The notes under the pieces are model-generated. The model was given only the letters and a program-made list of their open reading frames with translations. It was not told the DNA's origin and ran no database searches. A stretch of DNA of 64,000 bases from Streptomyces brasiliensis. Lineage in GTDB: Bacteria > Actinomycetota > Actinomycetes > Streptomycetales > Streptomycetaceae. Location of the stretch: NCBI RefSeq assembly GCF_014647875.1, contig NZ_BMQA01000008.1, forward strand, positions 248,001-312,000, in the 5' to 3' direction. How positions within the stretch are numbered: position 1 is the stretch's first letter; the number at the start of each line of letters is the position of its first letter. The translations under genes were made by a program, and so were the position numbers. This document shows, one piece after another, positions 60,468 through 64,000 of this stretch.

Positions 60468-62187
60468 CGAGCGTCCGGCGGACGTACAGCCGCAGTTCCA
60501 CCCGGTCCCGCACGAACCGCTCGCTGAGCGCGAACCGCTCGTTCAGAACGGCGAGTTTGAGCCGGTCGGCGGGTCTGCGGGGCTCGGCTCCGTCCAGCAG
60601 ATACCGCGCGGCGACCACCCACACCCGATCGATCCCGGCGAGCCTGCGCCGCAGCACATCGGCGTCCACCTCGGTGCCATAGAGCGTCCCGGACGCCGGG
60701 GCGGTCACGGCCAGCGCCACGTCCCGCGTCCCGCGAAAGGCCCCCGGATACGCCAACGCCGTGGCCCGCGTGTGGGACGGCAGGAACAACACCGGGTCGC
60801 CCGGCCGGAGTTCACGCGCGGCGACGGTGGAGACGGCGGCGAGGTTGTCGGGGCGGTGGTCGGGGGAGCGGTCCTCACGGAGGAGGGGGAGCTGGTGAAC
60901 GAAGGCGCAGGCGATGGCCAGAGCGCCGGTGAGGGTCACGAGGGGTGAGGTGAAGTGGGGTGACTTCGGCGGCGGTTGAGCGATCGACGTGCCGTCGTCG
61001 TGCGGGCTGTCGTCTCGCGGGGCGAGGGGGGTCTCCCCGCTCGAGCGAAGACGAGGGTGGGGGAGGGTGGGCACGCGACGGCCAACGGGCCGCAGGCGCC
61101 CAACCACCCCCGCGACCCGATCAGCCCCCGCGGCCACCACCAACGGCGCCCCCGCGAGCGCGTACAGCACATAGCGGTCCACATAGAGCGGCGCGACCTG
61201 CGACATGAGCATCAACATCACCGGCGGCACCACAGCCAGCGGCGCGCCCACCCCCGCACACGTCAGCTCCCCGGCCCGCCGCCCCACCACCCTGGACAGC
61301 CCCATCCCCGCCAGCACGAGGCAGGTCCAGTACACCCCCGAAGCAGGCCCCACGAACGCCCGCAGCAATTCCTGCGCGCTCTCCATGTCCGGCTCCCGCA
61401 CCCACGCGAGCTGCGCCGACTGCGCCCGCGACACGGCAACCATCGGCAGCAGCACCACGACCACGACCCCGGCCGCACACGCCCACCCCCGCCACACCCG
61501 TCGGCCCACGCGCGCGAGGCCGAGCGTCACCGCATGGGCGAGCAGCAACAGGACCGCCAACTCGTGCAGCAGACAGGTGACACCGAGGACAACGCCGTAC
61601 GCCCACCAGGACCGCCCGGCACCCCCCGAAGCGGAGCCCACCGCCCGTACGAGCAACAGCGTCGCCCCCGCCGCACCCGCCGCGACGAGGGCGTACGACC
61701 GTCCCTCCTGCGCATAGTGACCGACCATCGGCGTGACGGCGTACAACAGTCCCGCCCACAGCCCCACCCGCGGCCGGCCCAGCCGCGTGCCGAGCGCGGC
61801 GACCAGCCCCGCCGTGGCCGCCGCGGCGCACACCGAGGGGAGCCGCAGCGGCACCTCGCCCGGCCGGACGGCGAGGACGGCGTGCATGAACAGGTAGTAG
61901 AGGCCGTGCACCGCGTCCACGCCGTGCAGCAGCCGCCAGATCTGCGGCACCGTGCGCCGCGCGACCTGAAAGGTGACGGCCTCGTCGCGCCACATCCCGC
62001 CACGGTCGACGCCCCACAGCCCGACCGCGAGCATCACACCCGCGGGAACGGTCACGGCCACGGCTCGACGCCCTCGTCCCGGCGCCCCGCTCCGGTCCTG
62101 CCCCGCCACTCTGCTCCGAGCGCGTTCCGGTGGCCTGTTCCGCACTCGCCTCGGAGGCCTGTCACGCAGGGGCCCGATGTTCACCAC
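60415..62187 (-). CDS. GT39/ArnT-type membrane glycosyltransferase
   Basis: 590 residues with about ten to twelve membrane segments. After the first helix, the outer loop has GGMWRDEAVTFQVARR, where Asp-Glu is the usual GT-C catalytic pair, and the following HGLYYLFMHAVL matches the PMT/ArnT pattern. A soluble C-terminal region lies outside (about 450-570). A donor of the polyprenyl-phosphate-sugar type is inferred. Residues about 375-390 (TLPHPRLRSSGETPLAP) are encoded by a dispersed repeat (61026-61066), so the coding frame has absorbed that element. Double GTG start at 62187/62184. Confidence 0.82.
   Translation of the reverse strand: MVNIGPLRDRPPRRVRNRPPERARSRVAGQDRSGAPGRGRRAVAVTVPAGVMLAVGLWGVDRGGMWRDEAVTFQVARRTVPQIWRLLHGVDAVHGLYYLFMHAVLAVRPGEVPLRLPSVCAAAATAGLVAALGTRLGRPRVGLWAGLLYAVTPMVGHYAQEGRSYALVAAGAAGATLLLVRAVGSASGGAGRSWWAYGVVLGVTCLLHELAVLLLLAHAVTLGLARVGRRVWRGWACAAGVVVVVLLPMVAVSRAQSAQLAWVREPDMESAQELLRAFVGPASGVYWTCLVLAGMGLSRVVGRRAGELTCAGVGAPLAVVPPVMLMLMSQVAPLYVDRYVLYALAGAPLVVAAGADRVAGVVGRLRPVGRRVPTLPHPRLRSSGETPLAPRDDSPHDDGTSIAQPPPKSPHFTSPLVTLTGALAIACAFVHQLPLLREDRSPDHRPDNLAAVSTVAARELRPGDPVLFLPSHTRATALAYPGAFRGTRDVALAVTAPASGTLYGTEVDADVLRRRLAGIDRVWVVAARYLLDGAEPRRPADRLKLAVLNERFALSERFVRDRVELRLYVRRTLATDSPVLPAGPPRPAPR
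61026..61066. repeat. interspersed Streptomyces repeat, copy B, inside a coding region
   Basis: Core CGCTCGAGCGAAGACGAGGG with flanking G-runs, matching copy A (14870-14910) at about 36 of 40 bases. It lies within the GT39-type gene and keeps its frame open. Confidence 0.75.
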
Positions 62188-62220
62188 GACCCGATCTTTT
62201 GCGATTAGCCAACCTTTGGC

Positions 62221-62251
62221 GTGTATTGACGGCGTATCAGCGCCAATACAC
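62221..62251. promoter_or_regulatory. inverted repeat between the two membrane glycosyltransferase genes
   Basis: GTGTATTG (62221-62228) and CAATACAC (62244-62251) are perfect 8-base arms 15 apart, in the 91-base divergent gap. The surrounding TGGC and GCCA do not extend the pairing exactly. The left arm reaches into a TTGAC -35-like element, so a repressor here could control both genes. No regulator is adjacent. Confidence 0.5.
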
Positions 62252-62278
62252 CATCCGGGTGGCTTACCCTCCCTGGTG

Positions 62279-63583
62279 ATGAACCGCCGTCAGCTCCCCA
62301 TCGCGTCCCTGACCGCCGCCTGGCTGGCCACCCGCGCCCTGATGCTGTGGCTGCTCGCCCACAACACCGCGCCGCTGCTCGGCCGGGGTGCGGTGGCGCG
62401 CGAGGTGTGGCGGCTGTACTTCCACTGGTACGGCCATTTGTCCCACGGCGCCTTCCCGGCGCACGACACGCTGTGGCAGTACCCGCCGGGCGCGGGCGCT
62501 GTGCTGCTGGCGCCGGGCCTGCTGCCGGGCCTGACGTATTTCCAGGGGTTCGTCGCCCTCACCCTCGCCACCGACGCGCTGATCGCGGCGGTGCTGGTGC
62601 GCGCCGGCACGCGTCCCGGACGCAGCCTGCTCGGGGCAGCCCTGTGGACCGGCGGGCTGCCGCTGTTGCTGCACATCCCGCTCGCCCGCTACGACGTGGA
62701 GGTCACCGCCCTCTCCGTCGTCTCCCTGCTGACGCTGTCGCGCTCCACGCGCGCGTGCGGGACGTTCGCGGCCCTGGGCGCGCTGGTGAAGGCGTGGCCC
62801 GCGCTGGTGCTGCTGGGCACGCCGCGAGGGCGGGACACGCGGTCGGCGTGGACGTGGGCCGCGGTGACAGGCTCCGCATGCCTCGCACTCTTCGCAGGGT
62901 TGTTCAACAATCCCCTGGCGTTTCTGCGGCAGCAGGGGAGCCGGGGCGTCCAGATCGAATCCCTGGGCGGCACGGCTCTCAGCCTGGCGCGGCACGGGGG
63001 GTGGCGGGGGTCGGTGCGGTACCAGTACGGCGCCATGGAGTTCACCGGCCCGTACGTCTCCGCGGTCGCGACCGTCTCCCTCGTCCTCACGGCGGTCGCC
63101 TTCGCGCTCCTGCTGCTGTGGCGCTGGGGTCACCTCCTCCCCGCTCCAGCGAACTCGAAGACCCGGCGCAGCGCCCCGCGCTGGACCGAGGCGACGCCGT
63201 ACGACGCCGCCCTGTGCGCCGTGCTGCTGTTCACCGTCACCAGCCGGGTGGTCAGTCCGCAGTACATGATCTGGCTGCTCGGTCTGGCCGCCGTATGTCT
63301 GACCTCCCGGCACACGGCCCAGCGGCCGGTCGCCGCGCTGGTCCTCGCGGCCACCGCGATCAGCGCCGTCGTCTACCCGACGCTGTACGGCGAGGTCGTG
63401 CACTGCACCTGGCCGGGCTCCCTGCTGATGCTCCTGCGCAACGGCCTGCTCGCCTCCGCCGCCGTGATGTCCCTCACCCGGCTGTGGCGCTCCACCCGCC
63501 CCACGCCCGCCCAGGCCCCGCCTGTCACCGAAACCCGGACCGGCTCCGCTCTCCTCGCGGACCGAGCACTGAGCACCTCCTGA
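62279..63583 (+). CDS. GT87-type (DUF2029) membrane glycosyltransferase
   Basis: 434 residues with about ten membrane segments. The outer loop after helix 1 has VWRLYFHWYGHLSHGAFPAHDTLWQYPPGA, the region that holds the acidic residue and the Y-P-P pattern of GT87 polyprenol-mannose-dependent transferases. LVKAWPALVLLG and PQYMIWLLGLAAV also recur in the family. Acceptor unknown; a wall glycan or glycolipid is likely. The ATG at 62279 is preceded by an in-frame GTG. Confidence 0.82.
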   Translation: MNRRQLPIASLTAAWLATRALMLWLLAHNTAPLLGRGAVAREVWRLYFHWYGHLSHGAFPAHDTLWQYPPGAGAVLLAPGLLPGLTYFQGFVALTLATDALIAAVLVRAGTRPGRSLLGAALWTGGLPLLLHIPLARYDVEVTALSVVSLLTLSRSTRACGTFAALGALVKAWPALVLLGTPRGRDTRSAWTWAAVTGSACLALFAGLFNNPLAFLRQQGSRGVQIESLGGTALSLARHGGWRGSVRYQYGAMEFTGPYVSAVATVSLVLTAVAFALLLLWRWGHLLPAPANSKTRRSAPRWTEATPYDAALCAVLLFTVTSRVVSPQYMIWLLGLAAVCLTSRHTAQRPVAALVLAATAISAVVYPTLYGEVVHCTWPGSLLMLLRNGLLASAAVMSLTRLWRSTRPTPAQAPPVTETRTGSALLADRALSTS

Positions 63584-63722
63584 ACCACCTCCTGCCGACC
63601 GCCTGCCGGGGGACCGCGACCGTGGGTACGGCGTCCCGCTCCTGCTTCAGTAGGGTGACCGCGGACCGGCCGCGACGCACCGCGCTCGCATCACAGGCCG
63701 CCTGACGAGGGAACGACCGCAG

Positions 63723-64000
63723 ATGTCCTGGCTGATCACCGGCGGCGCCGGCTACATCGGGGCGCACGTCGTACGGGCGATGACCAAGGCGGACGAGCGG
63801 GCGGTGGTGTACGACGACCTGTCCACCGGCATCGCCGAGCGCGTGCCCGACGGGGTGCCCCTGGTGGTGGGCTCCACGCTGGACGGCGACCGGGTGGCTC
63901 CGATCGACCGCATCAACGCGATCACCGGATACGACCGCGCGCCGACGGCCACCCCGCGCCGCCCCGGCGACCCGGCCCGCGTGGTCGCCTCGGCCGACCG
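63723..64000 (+). pseudogene. galE: UDP-glucose 4-epimerase (galE) with internal in-frame deletion, cut by the window edge
   Basis: GAGGGAACGACCGCAG precedes the ATG at 63723. The product begins as a normal GalE: nucleotide site LITGGAGYIGAHV, YDDLSTG, PLVVGSTLDGDRVA (about residue 58). It then jumps to PIDRINAITGYDRAPTATPR and RPGDPARVVASAD, which belong near residue 265 of a full epimerase. The catalytic Ser/Tyr-x3-Lys region and the UDP-sugar site are missing, about 200 residues (600 bp). The frame is kept. A true deletion or an assembly collapse would look alike. Position after ohrR matches SCO2988 from memory. Confidence 0.8.

Overview
The window is chromosomal DNA from a high-GC actinobacterium, almost certainly Streptomyces. 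The evidence is GC-saturated third codon positions, many GTG/TTG starts and overlapping stop-start junctions, and characteristic Streptomyces families: sigU-rsuA, nnaR-narK, matAB, a pkaA/pkaB pair, class E sortase (LAxTG) substrates and DUF5753/DUF397 regulators. From memory, the gene order (hexosaminidase, DUF3039, yqgE, murA, hupA, malic enzyme, helD-like, rsuA, sigU, nnaR, narK, matAB, ssrA, smpB, ctp, ftsX, ftsE, prfB, pkaB, pkaA, sugar ABC, GT2-TagF genes, ohr, ohrR, galE) follows S. coelicolor from about SCO2943 to SCO2988. No database was searched.

Layout. 0-4.6 kb: the end of a molybdenum-hydroxylase operon, then a sugar ABC/hexosaminidase operon whose binding-protein and first permease genes are fused by a deletion. 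A promoter with a DasR-like operator lies upstream. 4.7-17.6 kb is core: DUF3039, YqgE, MurA, HU, malic enzyme, HelD-like RNA polymerase motor, sigU-rsuA, a CGNR protein, nnaR and narK. 17.7-23.7 kb is accessory: a wrecked HATPase/XRE-DUF5753/DUF397 module, then six genes resembling a type VII secretion-associated surface module (WXG100-like protein, helical secreted protein, two unknowns, a secreted protein and a lipoprotein). 23.9-28.6 kb: matAB and a proline/threonine-rich membrane protein. 28.7-33.2 kb: LysR/MFS pair, secreted PHB-depolymerase-like esterase and a GH18 chitinase gene interrupted by an in-frame TGA. 33.3-43.5 kb: tmRNA, smpB, ctp, ftsX, ftsE, small zinc-ribbon protein, LAETG wall protein with pentapeptide repeats, prfB, a 26-bp minisatellite, and two Ser/Thr kinases. 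43.9-51.2 kb: an FHA/FtsK-EccC-like protein and an intact sugar ABC importer. 51.4-59.4 kb: three tandem GT2-CDP-glycerol-phosphotransferase proteins and a membrane protein, a probable wall-glycopolymer locus. 59.4-64 kb: ohr/ohrR, two GT-C type membrane glycosyltransferases and the start of galE, which has an internal deletion.

Themes. Many genes act on the envelope: MurA, FtsEX, MatAB, TagF-like enzymes, the LAETG protein and the type VII-like module. The window also carries unusual damage for a conserved region: two in-frame deletion fusions (3950-4489 and 63723-64000), one head-to-head deletion scar near 18.0 kb, one frameshift, and two TGA codons where tryptophan is expected. No CRISPR array, intact transposase or prophage was seen. 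The only RNA gene recognised is ssrA.
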